The translations under genes were made by a program, and so were the position numbers. Below are positions 9,116 to 16,609 of a stretch of DNA of 64,000 bases, one piece after another. Below the pieces are notes generated by a model that saw nothing but the letters and a program-made list of their open reading frames with translations, did not search any database and had not been told where the DNA came from. The DNA is from CAZWRV01 sp964636325 (GTDB taxonomy: Bacteria; Verrucomicrobiota; Lentisphaeria; Victivallales; GWF2-50-93). Position 1 is the stretch's first letter. Each line of letters begins with the position of its first letter. Where the stretch lies: positions 1-64,000 of the forward strand of contig CAZWRV010000013.1 in the NCBI GenBank assembly GCA_964636325.1, written 5' to 3'.

Positions 9116-10108
9116 ATGCCTGACACGGAAAAAGGCAAGAGCATGTGGGAGACGCAGCGGAACATGGCGATATCCGCGATACCTCCTGTCTTCAAGCATT
9201 CCGAGGATATCTTCTTCAACTGCATCGGAGATTTCCACGGAATCTGCAGGAAGCTGGCGGATCAGCCGGGCGTCGACTGCAATTGCCTCAAGGCACACAC
9301 CGAACGGATCATCTCCCTCCTCAAGGAGGACGAACGGATGCTCATCTCCCTCGCAAACGCCCCCTACACCTTCGTCCAAAGGCGCCTGAACAACAGCGAG
9401 ATTTCTGAAATGGTCACCATCCACGGCGTCAACGTGATGATATACGCGCTTAAAATATCTAAATATATCGGAGTGACAGAAGCCAGGCTCCCCTATATCG
9501 GCATCACAGCACTCACGAACCATCTGGGCCTGCTGGACTTGACCGACAGAAAGGCCCAGAGCGAACTCAACGTCGACAGCCTCAGGGAATACCAAAAGCA
9601 GAACAGAAAGTACATCTCCAGGATGAAGATCGACGACTTCCACCTGGAATCCATAGAGCAGCTCAGCACCGTCGTCAAGGAGGAGGAGGAGGCCCTCAGC
9701 ATGACCAGGCTCCGCAGCGGCATATACCAGAACGCCATGATCATACAGCTCTGCAACGAGTTCGAGGTTCTCACACACCAGAAGACATACGCACCCATCA
9801 ACGCCATGAAGAAGCTCCGAGACGACATGGACAGCTTCTTCCACCCCGACATCATCAAGCTGTTCTTCAACCAGCTCTCAATCTATCCGCTCGGCAGCTT
9901 CGTCAAGCTGAGCTCGCAGGAGACCGCAAAGGTCGTCAAGATCAACGAGAACTTCATAATGAGGCCAGAAGTCATCATCGTCCTCGACGAGGAGGGCCGC
10001 GAAAAGGAGGAACCCGTCAGGATCAACCTCAGGGAGAAGTTTAACATCTATATCAAGCACGCCGTCGTCGACGAGACGCTGACGGAGCACTTCCTGTATC
10101 TGTTCTGA
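9116..10108 (+). CDS. degenerate HD-GYP-like domain protein
   Basis: A 330-residue soluble protein. The second half follows the HD-GYP outline: HGVNVMIYALKISKYIGV (about 103-120) matches the first histidine helix, LPYIGITALTNHLGLLDL (125-142) stands where the HD pair and GxG should be, YQNAMIIQLCNEFEVLTH (204-221) matches the helix usually reading IIxIxDxFDALT, and FHPDIIKLFFNQLSIYPLGSFVKLS (242-266) matches the C-terminal strand region. The HD pair is replaced by NH and the HHExxDGxGYP segment is missing. It is therefore probably not a cyclic-di-GMP phosphodiesterase but a binding or scaffold protein. Four-base spacing from the glycosyl transferase gene places it in that operon. Confidence 0.65.
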   Translation: MPDTEKGKSMWETQRNMAISAIPPVFKHSEDIFFNCIGDFHGICRKLADQPGVDCNCLKAHTERIISLLKEDERMLISLANAPYTFVQRRLNNSEISEMVTIHGVNVMIYALKISKYIGVTEARLPYIGITALTNHLGLLDLTDRKAQSELNVDSLREYQKQNRKYISRMKIDDFHLESIEQLSTVVKEEEEALSMTRLRSGIYQNAMIIQLCNEFEVLTHQKTYAPINAMKKLRDDMDSFFHPDIIKLFFNQLSIYPLGSFVKLSSQETAKVVKINENFIMRPEVIIVLDEEGREKEEPVRINLREKFNIYIKHAVVDETLTEHFLYLF

Positions 10109-10130
10109 ATCTCGGTTCCCGGGATTGCCA

Positions 10131-10322
10131 GTATGAATTCAGCAAACTACGCCCTTTTGCTGAATTCATACTTGAAGAAAAATGCAAAATCGTTCGTTTT
10201 TACATCCAAGGCCGAGATTTTTCACGGTCCTCCACTCCACCAGTATTTGGCAGAAATCATTTGGATTTTGCATTTTTCAAGGTAAATATTCAGTGAAAGG
10301 GCGTAGTTCACTGAATATTTAC
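10131..10322. repeat. composite repeat: hairpin, 109-base body, second hairpin
   Basis: Left: hairpin with arm GTATGAATTCAGCAAA (10131-10146), loop CTACGCCCT, complementary arm 10156-10171. Middle: 10172-10280, which is about 80% matched by the reverse complement of 13484-13584 by eye (shared words GCAAAATCGTTCGTTTT, TTCACGGT, GTATTTGGCAGAAA). Right: hairpin with arm GGTAAATATTCAGTGAA (10281-10297), loop AGGGCGTAG, complementary arm 10307-10322. The two hairpins have different stems but reverse-complementary loops. No protein is encoded. Confidence 0.8.
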
Positions 10323-10379
10323 GATTGCCAATCCGCCGATCGGCTATAGATTACCCTCCCGCCGATGCATCCTTTGAAT

Positions 10380-10460
10380 CGGGGCGTAGCGCTGTTTGTC
10401 GCGCCGCAGCCTTCGACAGAGCGAGGGCGGATCCGGTTCAGAGCACCCCCGAAACCCGCC
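10380..10460 (+). other. possible decayed tRNA-Pro-like fragment
   Basis: The 13-mer CGGGGCGTAGCGC at 10380-10392 is identical to the first 13 bases of the tRNA-Pro gene at 10521, and both are preceded by CTTTGA. GGTTCAG also recurs further in. The anticodon and T-arm cannot be folded. It may be a decayed duplication or integration scar. The rest of the 10323-10520 interval shows no gene. Confidence 0.3.
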
Positions 10461-10520
10461 CGGCGGCGCGATCGGGAAGATCGGAAGTTCCGTGAAAAGC
10501 CGCTTGAATATCTTTGACGT

Positions 10521-10599
10521 CGGGGCGTAGCGCAGTCTGGTTCAGCGCGTCTGCCTTGGGAGCAGAAGGTCGGGAGTTCGAATCTCCCCGCCCCGACCA
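10521..10599 (+). tRNA. tRNA-Pro (anticodon TGG)
   Basis: A complete cloverleaf: acceptor stem CGGGGCG (10521-10527) pairs with CGCCCCG (10589-10595), the D-arm region GTAGCGCAG follows, the anticodon stem-loop is TCTGC CTTGGGA GCAGA giving anticodon TGG, and the T-arm is GGGAG TTCGAAT CTCCC. The discriminator base is A and CCA is encoded (10597-10599). Length is 79 bases including CCA. Confidence 0.96.
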
Positions 10600-10697
10600 T
10601 CCTTTTTCCATGCGTAAGATGATTGATGCGAGAAGACACGCCCGGATAATGCGGATAATCAAATAAGCTTGAAATGGGTCAAGTTCAGGAAGCTTTA

Positions 10698-12200
10698 ATG
10701 GATCGCAGCAAAGAGCACGGAGTAATAGGCAGGAAAAGCGTCCGGACCGTCGGCATGGATCCGGTTCTGGCAAGGCAGGTCGTCCGCGAGGAAGAGGATC
10801 TTCGCTATCCCCTGCAGGCTTCCAGCCTGGAGCCGCCAAAAGTCCTCGTTGAAATTTCAGATGAATCCGTCGGAAACCTCGACAACGGACTAGGCGCGAA
10901 CTGGTCCCCACCCGACCAGGGCGAGGAGGCGTTCCCGGATGAAAAAGACGAGGCCGGATGGAAGAGCCTCCTCGCTTCCATGACCGACGCCGGAATCAGA
11001 TGGGTGCGCTTCTGGCTCCAGCCGGACAAGCTTGTGAAGGCGGGCAAAGTCGCAAAGAAGCACCGCTACCTCGAAAGGCTCGACAGACTGCAGGAATGGG
11101 CCCGCAAGGAAGACGCTCTCATCATGCTTGAGCTGAGCATCGTCCCCGAGGAATACCGCTTCAGCCCAATCTATGACGCCCCCGCCGACAACCGGAAATA
11201 TGTTGAGGAATACATCATCCCGCTGACGAAGCATATAATTTTAGAACGCAAATGCTCGCGGATCCGACAGCTCTGCCTCTTCAACGAACCGTTCAACACG
11301 GACGTGGCCCCGTATATCTTCGCGCCGCCACCCCCGAAGGATCCGCTCCTGCACTATCTGGAGCTCCACGAGATCCTCCGCAGGAAACTCGACCACGCCG
11401 GAATCGAAAACCTTTCATTGATCGGCCCGAACTCGGCCAACATGTTCCAACGGCATATCGAGATGTTCGAGGACAAGGGGCTCGGACCGCGTATGGCGAA
11501 GGCCTTCGGCGAGCTGGACGTTCACGTCTGGAGGACCAGATTCGACTATTACCCCTTCTCCAAGAGGTGGCCTGGCTACGGGATGACCGAAGGGATCGAA
11601 CGATATCTTAAACCGACCCTCGCGGCCGCAAGGAGGCTCGGCAGAAAACTGAGCATCACAGAGGCAGGGTCAATGTATTTCAACGAGAACCCAAGTTCTT
11701 CCAGGACCACCAGGCACGACGCATTCCTCACGACCGCAGAAGCCATCATTCGATGCCTGAACGAGGGCGTCTCCGGCGCCATGGTGTGGGCGTTCACCAA
11801 CTCCGGACGCATCGACGGACAGTGGGGTTTCGTCGGAACACGCGAAAGAAAATTTGAAAGAGTTCCCAACATCTTCAACGGCTACAAATGCCTCATGGGA
11901 CGGCAGCGGCTCGGAGCAGAAATCCGGAAATGCTCGGTTCAGCGCTCCGACTTCTCCCAGTTCATCAGCGCCGCCGCAATATCCAAGCCCGGCGACGGCG
12001 AAACCGTCTGGCTGATCAACGACCACCCCGTCGAGAACATCGCCGTCACAGTCCAGCTCCCAAGGAAGCGTTCGCGCCGGAACTGGGACGTCCTCAGGAA
12101 GGACTTCGATCCCGACCTCAAATCCTTGCCGCAGATTGCGGACAAGGACAGAATCTCGCTAGTCCTGCCAGGTATGAGCCTGACAACGCTGGCGACATAG
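10698..12200 (+). CDS. clan GH-A (TIM-barrel) glycoside hydrolase-like protein
   Basis: About 500 residues. The start at ATG 10698 is preferred because AGGAAG lies at 10687-10692; an in-frame ATG at 10674 lacks such a site. Two acidic motifs expected of clan GH-A are present: LCLFNEPF, with the acid/base glutamate near 197, and LSITEAGSM, with the candidate nucleophile near 322. Between them are GPNSANMF and LDVHVWRTRFDYYPF, typical strand ends of the barrel. A short beta domain with an HPVENIAVTVQL strand ends the protein. No signal peptide is visible, so it may act in the cytoplasm on imported oligosaccharides. The exact family (GH5, GH39 or other) cannot be fixed by eye. Confidence 0.7.
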   Translation: MDRSKEHGVIGRKSVRTVGMDPVLARQVVREEEDLRYPLQASSLEPPKVLVEISDESVGNLDNGLGANWSPPDQGEEAFPDEKDEAGWKSLLASMTDAGIRWVRFWLQPDKLVKAGKVAKKHRYLERLDRLQEWARKEDALIMLELSIVPEEYRFSPIYDAPADNRKYVEEYIIPLTKHIILERKCSRIRQLCLFNEPFNTDVAPYIFAPPPPKDPLLHYLELHEILRRKLDHAGIENLSLIGPNSANMFQRHIEMFEDKGLGPRMAKAFGELDVHVWRTRFDYYPFSKRWPGYGMTEGIERYLKPTLAAARRLGRKLSITEAGSMYFNENPSSSRTTRHDAFLTTAEAIIRCLNEGVSGAMVWAFTNSGRIDGQWGFVGTRERKFERVPNIFNGYKCLMGRQRLGAEIRKCSVQRSDFSQFISAAAISKPGDGETVWLINDHPVENIAVTVQLPRKRSRRNWDVLRKDFDPDLKSLPQIADKDRISLVLPGMSLTTLAT

Positions 12201-12224
12201 CTCAATGCGGGCTTTGCCCGCAAC

Positions 12225-12371
12225 ACAAATTCCAAAACACAAATATATTTCAATATGCAAATTCCAAACGACTCGATTCACAGCTTGGATTCTGAAGTTT
12301 GAGATTTGATATTTATTTGGAATTTGGTGCTTGGATGCTTGGAATTTGACACCCTCAAAGCATAGAACTCG
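12225..12371. repeat. AT-rich 'CCAAATTCC' repeat, copy 1
   Basis: An AT-rich element with several ACAAATTCCAAA-like words in the left half and their inverted form (ATTTATTTGGAATTTGGTG) in the right half, ending AAAGCATAGAACTC. Copies occur at 36185-36347 in the same orientation and at 43843-43940 in the reverse orientation. It contrasts sharply with the GC-rich genes around it. A GCGGGC-TTT-GCCCGC hairpin at 12207-12221 directly follows the upstream stop codon. Confidence 0.8.
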
Positions 12372-12412
12372 AAAACAAAGACATACCGCACAATCACCAG
12401 GAGAATGAAACC

Positions 12413-13444
12413 ATGGGCAAGGGCAGAAGGGATTTGATCACGAGGCTGGTCGCGGGCGAAAAGGTCGAACGAACAGGTTTCTGGCTCGGCAACCCCCACG
12501 GCGATTCATGGGCGGGGCTGCACAAATATTTCAAGACGAAGACGGAGGAGGAGCTGAGACGCAAGCTCGGTGACGACTGCCGATGGATCTGCCCGCAGTT
12601 CTATGGCGACTCATACCAGGATCCATGCGGCGCCAAGCTCTTCGACTGCGGGCTCGACCGCGAGAAGCACGGCCACAAGGGCCCCCTCGCCAACTGCGAG
12701 ACGCTGAAGGAGGTCGAGGCCTTCCCCTGGCCCAATCCCGACTACCTCAACTTCGACTCATGCCTCAAGGATCTCCGCGGCGCAGGAGACGTCTACCGCC
12801 TCAGCGGCTTCTGGACATGCTTCTACCACAACATCGCGGACATCTTCGGCATGGAGGACTACTTCATCAAGATGTATACGCATCCGGATGTGGTTCAGCT
12901 AGTTACGGACAAGGTCTGCGAGTTCTACTACGAGGCCAACGAACGATTCTTCGACGTAGCCGGCAAGGAGATGGACGCCTTCTTCTTCGGCAACGACTTC
13001 GGGACGCAGCTCAGCCTCATCTGCGGCCCCGAGCAGTTCGACCAGTTCATCATGCCCTGGTTCCGCAAATTTACGAAGCAGGGCCACCAACGCGGCTACC
13101 AGGTCTTCCTGCATTCCTGCGGATCAATCCATGGAGTCATCGGACGCCTCATTGACGCCGGCGTCGAATGCCTCCACCCCATCCAAGCTCTTGCCTGCGG
13201 AATGGACGCCGAAACACTCGCCCGCGACTTCAAGGGGAAAATCACCTTCATGGGCGGAATCGACACCCAGCTCCTGATGACAAACGGCACACCGGAGCAG
13301 ATCAGGCAGGACGTCCGCCGCGTCAAGAAAATCCTCGGCCCCAACATCATCGTCAGCCCCAGCCACGAGGCAATCCTCCCCGACGTCCCCCCCGAAAACG
13401 TCGCCGCACTCGCACAAGAGGCCGGTTTCGGAGCGAAATGCTGA
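12413..13444 (+). CDS. uroporphyrinogen decarboxylase (URO-D)-family protein, possibly a corrinoid methyltransferase
   Basis: A 343-residue URO-D-fold protein. It is not classical HemE: the arginine-rich N-terminal substrate loop of HemE is missing. Instead FLHSCGSIHGVIGRLIDAG (from about residue 232) supplies an HxC pair, with further cysteines in VECLHPIQALACG, resembling the zinc-binding H-x-C-Cys pattern of MtaA/MtbA-type methylcobamide methyltransferases. ITFMGGIDTQ and VSPSHEAILPDVPPENVAAL are family C-terminal features. Such paralogues are numerous in Lentisphaerota and Planctomycetes near carbohydrate genes, as here downstream of a glycosidase. Substrate is unknown. The AT-rich repeat lies immediately upstream. 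Confidence 0.75.
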   Translation: MGKGRRDLITRLVAGEKVERTGFWLGNPHGDSWAGLHKYFKTKTEEELRRKLGDDCRWICPQFYGDSYQDPCGAKLFDCGLDREKHGHKGPLANCETLKEVEAFPWPNPDYLNFDSCLKDLRGAGDVYRLSGFWTCFYHNIADIFGMEDYFIKMYTHPDVVQLVTDKVCEFYYEANERFFDVAGKEMDAFFFGNDFGTQLSLICGPEQFDQFIMPWFRKFTKQGHQRGYQVFLHSCGSIHGVIGRLIDAGVECLHPIQALACGMDAETLARDFKGKITFMGGIDTQLLMTNGTPEQIRQDVRRVKKILGPNIIVSPSHEAILPDVPPENVAALAQEAGFGAKC

Positions 13445-13483
13445 GCTGAATATTGCTCTCTCAGAAAGGCGCAGAGGCACAAA

Positions 13484-13626
13484 GATTGGAAAATGAAATG
13501 GTTTCTGCCAAATACGGGTGGAAGGAGAACCGTGAAACTTCTCGGCTTTGGGTATAAAACGAACGATTTTGCACTTTTCTTTAAGTATGAATTCAGCAAA
13601 AAGGGCGTAGTTTGCTGAATTCATAC
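13484..13626. repeat. composite repeat in reverse orientation: body plus GAATTC-stem hairpin
   Basis: 13484-13584 is the reverse complement of the repeat body at 10172-10280 with scattered differences. It is followed by the hairpin GTATGAATTCAGCAAA (13585-13600), a 10-base loop AAGGGCGTAG, and its complementary arm (13611-13626). The second hairpin seen in the 10-kb copy is absent. The element fills most of the 237-base gap between the convergent URO-D-like and fabF genes. Confidence 0.78.
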
Positions 13627-13681
13627 GTACGCTCCACGAAGAAAAAGGTCGCACATTGTTTCGACCTGAAGCTCACCTTCC

Positions 13682-14923
13682 TTACAGTTTTTTGAAAATC
13701 AAGACCCCGTTGTGGCCACCGAAGCCCAGATTGATGTTCACCGCCGTCCTGAGAGGCTTCTGCGCCGCAGTGCTGGGAGTGTAGTTCAGATCGCATTCCG
13801 GATCCGGATTTTCAAGGTTTATCGTAGGTGGCACTGTGGCGGAATTCAATGCCATGATGCAGACGACCGATTCGAGCCCTCCCGCAGCGCCGAGCGCGTG
13901 GCCGGTCGTTCCCTTGGTGCTGCTGACGCTGAGCTTGTAGGCGAGATCGCCGAAGACGGCCTTGAGCGCCTGGGTCTCGAACTTGTCGTTGAGCTCCGTA
14001 CTGGTGCCGTGCGCGTTGACGTAGTCGATGTCTTCCGCGTTGAGTCCGGCGTGGTTCATAGCCATCCTGATGGCCTGGGCCGCTCCAGATCCGCCCGGGG
14101 CCGGCGAAGTGATATGATATGCGTCGGCGGTGGCGCCGTAGCCGACAAGCTCGGCAAGGATGTTCGCCCCGCGCCTCTTCGCATGCTCCATCTCCTCAAG
14201 GATCAGCACCCCCGCCCCCTCGGACATGACAAACCCGTCGCGGTCGCGATCGAAAGGACGGCTCGCCTTCTGCGGCTCGGCGTTCCTCGTGCTCATCGCC
14301 TTCATCGAGCAGAAGCCCGCGTAGCCGATCGGTGTGATGGCCGCCTCCGCGCCCCCGGAAACCATGATGTCCGCGTCGCCTCGCTTGATTATCCAGAACG
14401 ACTCGCCGAGCGAATGGGTTGCGGTCGCGCATGCAGTGACGACGCCGAAGTTCGGACCCCTCGCCCCGTAGCGCATGGAGATCGCCCCGGACGACATGTC
14501 GATGATCATCATCGGGATCAGCAGCGGCGACGCCCTGTCAGGCCCCTTGATCTGGAGCTGAACGATCTGATCCTCTATCGTCTTGAGTCCGCCAATGCCG
14601 CTTCCGACGACCACGCCTATCCTCTCCGGGTTGAATCCCTCGAGGTTCAGAGGTATCCCCGCCTGCTTCATCGCCTCGTCGGCGGCGGCGACCGCATACT
14701 GGCAGAAAAGATCCAGGCGGCGCGCCTCCTTCTCCGGCATGTAGTCCGTCACCTTGAAGTCCTTAACCTGGCCCGCTATCTGCGTCTTGTAGCGCGAAGC
14801 GTCGAAACGGGTCAGGGGCGCTATGCCGCTCCTGCCGTTCACAATCGAATCCCAGAAGTTCGCGACGCCGTTGCCCACGCAGGACACAACCCCGGCTCCC
14901 GTGACCACAACTCTTCTTTCCAT
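13682..14923 (-). CDS. fabF: beta-ketoacyl-ACP synthase II
   Basis: A 413-residue condensing enzyme of type II fatty-acid synthesis that elongates acyl-ACP with malonyl-ACP. The Cys-His-His triad is visible: nucleophile in VVTACATATHS (about residue 165), first histidine in NAHGTSTELND, second in STKGTTGHALGAAGG, which also carries the conserved lysine. Length and the start MERRVVVTGAGVVS fit the family. It is the last gene of the leftward fabG-acpP-fabF set, 100 bases after acpP. Chain-length-factor paralogues lose the cysteine, so the intact cysteine supports a catalytic enzyme. Confidence 0.95.
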   Translation of the reverse strand: MERRVVVTGAGVVSCVGNGVANFWDSIVNGRSGIAPLTRFDASRYKTQIAGQVKDFKVTDYMPEKEARRLDLFCQYAVAAADEAMKQAGIPLNLEGFNPERIGVVVGSGIGGLKTIEDQIVQLQIKGPDRASPLLIPMMIIDMSSGAISMRYGARGPNFGVVTACATATHSLGESFWIIKRGDADIMVSGGAEAAITPIGYAGFCSMKAMSTRNAEPQKASRPFDRDRDGFVMSEGAGVLILEEMEHAKRRGANILAELVGYGATADAYHITSPAPGGSGAAQAIRMAMNHAGLNAEDIDYVNAHGTSTELNDKFETQALKAVFGDLAYKLSVSSTKGTTGHALGAAGGLESVVCIMALNSATVPPTINLENPDPECDLNYTPSTAAQKPLRTAVNINLGFGGHNGVLIFKKL

Positions 14924-15023
14924 GATGAAGGCTCCTCGTGTCTTTATTTCAGACTTCCAGATAAAAAAACAAGGTCATTCCTCCCTTGCGAAGAGAAATG
15001 ACCCCGTGTCAGGCGCCTGATGC

Positions 15024-15260
15024 TTACTTCTGATGCTCTTCAATATACTTGATGGCATCGCCCACCGTCGTCAGCTTCTCGGCGTCCTCGTCCGGAATGT
15101 CCGCCCCGAACTCCTCCTCCAGTGCCATGACAAGCTCGACCTGGTCCAGTGAATCCGCCCCGAGATCCTCGATGAATTTCGCGTCCGCTGTAACCTGGTC
15201 CGGCTGAACCTGAAGCTGGTTTACAACAATTTCCTTGACTTTTTCAGCGACTGAAGACAT
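15024..15260 (-). CDS. acpP: acyl carrier protein
   Basis: A 78-residue acidic carrier protein. The phosphopantetheine attachment serine is in GADSLDQVELVMALEEEF (Ser about 37), the standard site modified by holo-ACP synthase. Length, acidity and helix pattern are typical. It carries growing acyl chains for FabG and FabF, whose genes flank it. It is separated from fabG by 142 bases with an AT-rich spacer; a GGAGG-like sequence lies just upstream of its start on the minus strand. Confidence 0.97.
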   Translation of the reverse strand: MSSVAEKVKEIVVNQLQVQPDQVTADAKFIEDLGADSLDQVELVMALEEEFGADIPDEDAEKLTTVGDAIKYIEEHQK

Positions 15261-15402
15261 TATCAGCCTCCCTCAGTTTTTTGGTTTGAAATATCCTGAA
15301 AAGCTACAAAAACTACAAACCGATTTATAAAATGCAATCCTGAAACTAAAAATTCAAATTTTTTTTCATTTTTTTCTGCGGCGATATTCGCCGATGGGCA
15401 CT

Positions 15403-16152
15403 TCACATGAGCAGCCCCCCGTCGACGTTGAGCACCTGCCCCGTAACATAGTCCGAGTCGGACGAGCAGAAGAAATAGACGGCGTTGGCGACGTCCTCCG
15501 GCGTGCCCGGCCTCTGCATCGGCGTGACCTTCATGAACACGTCGGTGGCCTGCTGCGGGAGCTCCTTGGTCATGTCCGTGAGGATGTAGCCGGGGGCCAC
15601 GGCGTTCACGTTGATGTTCCTGCTGGCGACCTCCTTGGCCGTGGTCTTCGCGAGGGCTATAACGCCCGCCTTCGAAGCCGAATAGTTGGCCTGGCCGGGA
15701 TTGCCCATCCTGCCCACGACCGACGCGATGTTCACGATCCTGCCGTACCTTGCCTTCATCATCGGGCGGAGCACCGCCTTCGTGAAGTTGAACGTACCCT
15801 TGAGGTTGACCGCTATCACGGCGTCCCACTCGGCGTCGCCCATGCGCATGATGAGCGTGTCCTTCGTGATTCCGGCGTTGTTCACGAGTATGTCGACCTT
15901 GCCGAACTTCTCGACCACCGCTTTCACGGTCGCCTCGGCGTCCTCGTACTTCACGACGTTCGCCGCAAAGGCCTCGGCCGTGGCGCCCTGGCCCCTAAAC
16001 TCGGCCGCCGTCGCCTCCGCCACATCCTTCATAATGTCGACGATCGCCAGCGAGGCGCCCTCCGCCGCAAGGCGCGCGCAGATCGCCTTCCCGATGCCCC
16101 TAGCTCCGCCCGTCACAATCGCCACCCTGCCTTCAAGCCTCTTCGCGTTCAT
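15403..16152 (-). CDS. fabG: 3-oxoacyl-ACP reductase
   Basis: A 249-residue short-chain dehydrogenase. The cofactor motif TGGARGIG is at about 14-21, NNAG follows in the middle, and the catalytic Ser-Tyr-Lys lie in NIASVVGRMGNPGQ and NYSASKAG. The C-terminal VTGQVLNVDGGLLM is the usual FabG ending. It would reduce 3-oxoacyl-ACP with NADPH in fatty-acid elongation. It heads the leftward fabG-acpP-fabF group. AGGAG occurs 12 bases before the ATG at 16152, a rather long spacing. Confidence 0.95.
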   Translation of the reverse strand: MNAKRLEGRVAIVTGGARGIGKAICARLAAEGASLAIVDIMKDVAEATAAEFRGQGATAEAFAANVVKYEDAEATVKAVVEKFGKVDILVNNAGITKDTLIMRMGDAEWDAVIAVNLKGTFNFTKAVLRPMMKARYGRIVNIASVVGRMGNPGQANYSASKAGVIALAKTTAKEVASRNINVNAVAPGYILTDMTKELPQQATDVFMKVTPMQRPGTPEDVANAVYFFCSSDSDYVTGQVLNVDGGLLM

Positions 16153-16306
16153 TTTCTTTATCTTCTCCTAATGGTTAATTCATCATTTGCCGATCAAATA
16201 TCCTCGGGCTCGGCCTTTCATCAATTCAGTCATTCGGGAACTTTTCCAAAGCCCTTACCTATACCACCCAACCCGATTATTTCAAACGTCGAATTCCAGG
16301 CGGACA

Positions 16307-16334
16307 TTGACTTCTCCGGAAAAACTGCTATAAT
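16307..16334 (+). promoter_or_regulatory. sigma-70 promoter of the tRNA-Thr gene
   Basis: TTGACT at 16307-16312, a 16-base spacer, and a perfect TATAAT at 16329-16334. The tRNA begins 22 bases after the -10 box, which fits a short processed 5' leader. Confidence 0.75.
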
Positions 16335-16355
16335 ATGTATCCTTCTATTTAACGG

Positions 16356-16430
16356 GCCAGCTTAGCTCAGCGGTAGAGCTACGGTTTTGTAAACCGTCGG
16401 TCCCCGGTTCAAATCCGGGAGCTGGCTCCA
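16356..16430 (+). tRNA. tRNA-Thr (anticodon TGT)
   Basis: Acceptor stem GCCAGCT (16356-16362) pairs with AGCTGGC (16420-16426). The anticodon stem ACGGT/ACCGT encloses TTTGTAA, giving anticodon TGT. The T-arm is CCGG TTCAAAT CCGG. Discriminator T, then encoded CCA (16428-16430). The integrase gene follows about 180 bases downstream, so the 3' part of this tRNA is the likely attachment site. Confidence 0.95.
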
Positions 16431-16506
16431 ATATTTTATCTCCCTCGTAATCAACTCAATATAGCGCCCACCTTCCCCTTGAGAGCCGCCTTTAACATGC
16501 TATTTT

Positions 16507-16526
16507 AGTGCTAACGCAGTGCTAAC
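16507..16526 (+). repeat. direct repeat AGTGCTAAC x2, possible integrase arm sites
   Basis: AGTGCTAAC at 16507-16515 is repeated at 16518-16526, an 11-base period, close to one helical turn. It lies between the tRNA-Thr 3' end and the integrase gene, where arm-type recombinase sites are expected. Confidence 0.5.
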
Positions 16527-16609
16527 AAAAGCAGGATGGCGGCATAGAGAGCAGGCGGTTCCAGCTGTGTCTATTTCGTACAAGCTGAGACCGCCTCCAG
16601 GGGGTGCTT

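Noticed and set aside
12225..12371. CRISPR-like array from repeated CAAATTCCAAA words
   Set aside because: Words are irregularly spaced, partly inverted and dispersed at other loci; there are no unique spacers and no cas genes.
12413..13444. Assignment as hemE
   Set aside because: The HemE N-terminal substrate-binding arginines are absent and an H-x-C metal site typical of methylcobamide methyltransferase-like proteins is present.
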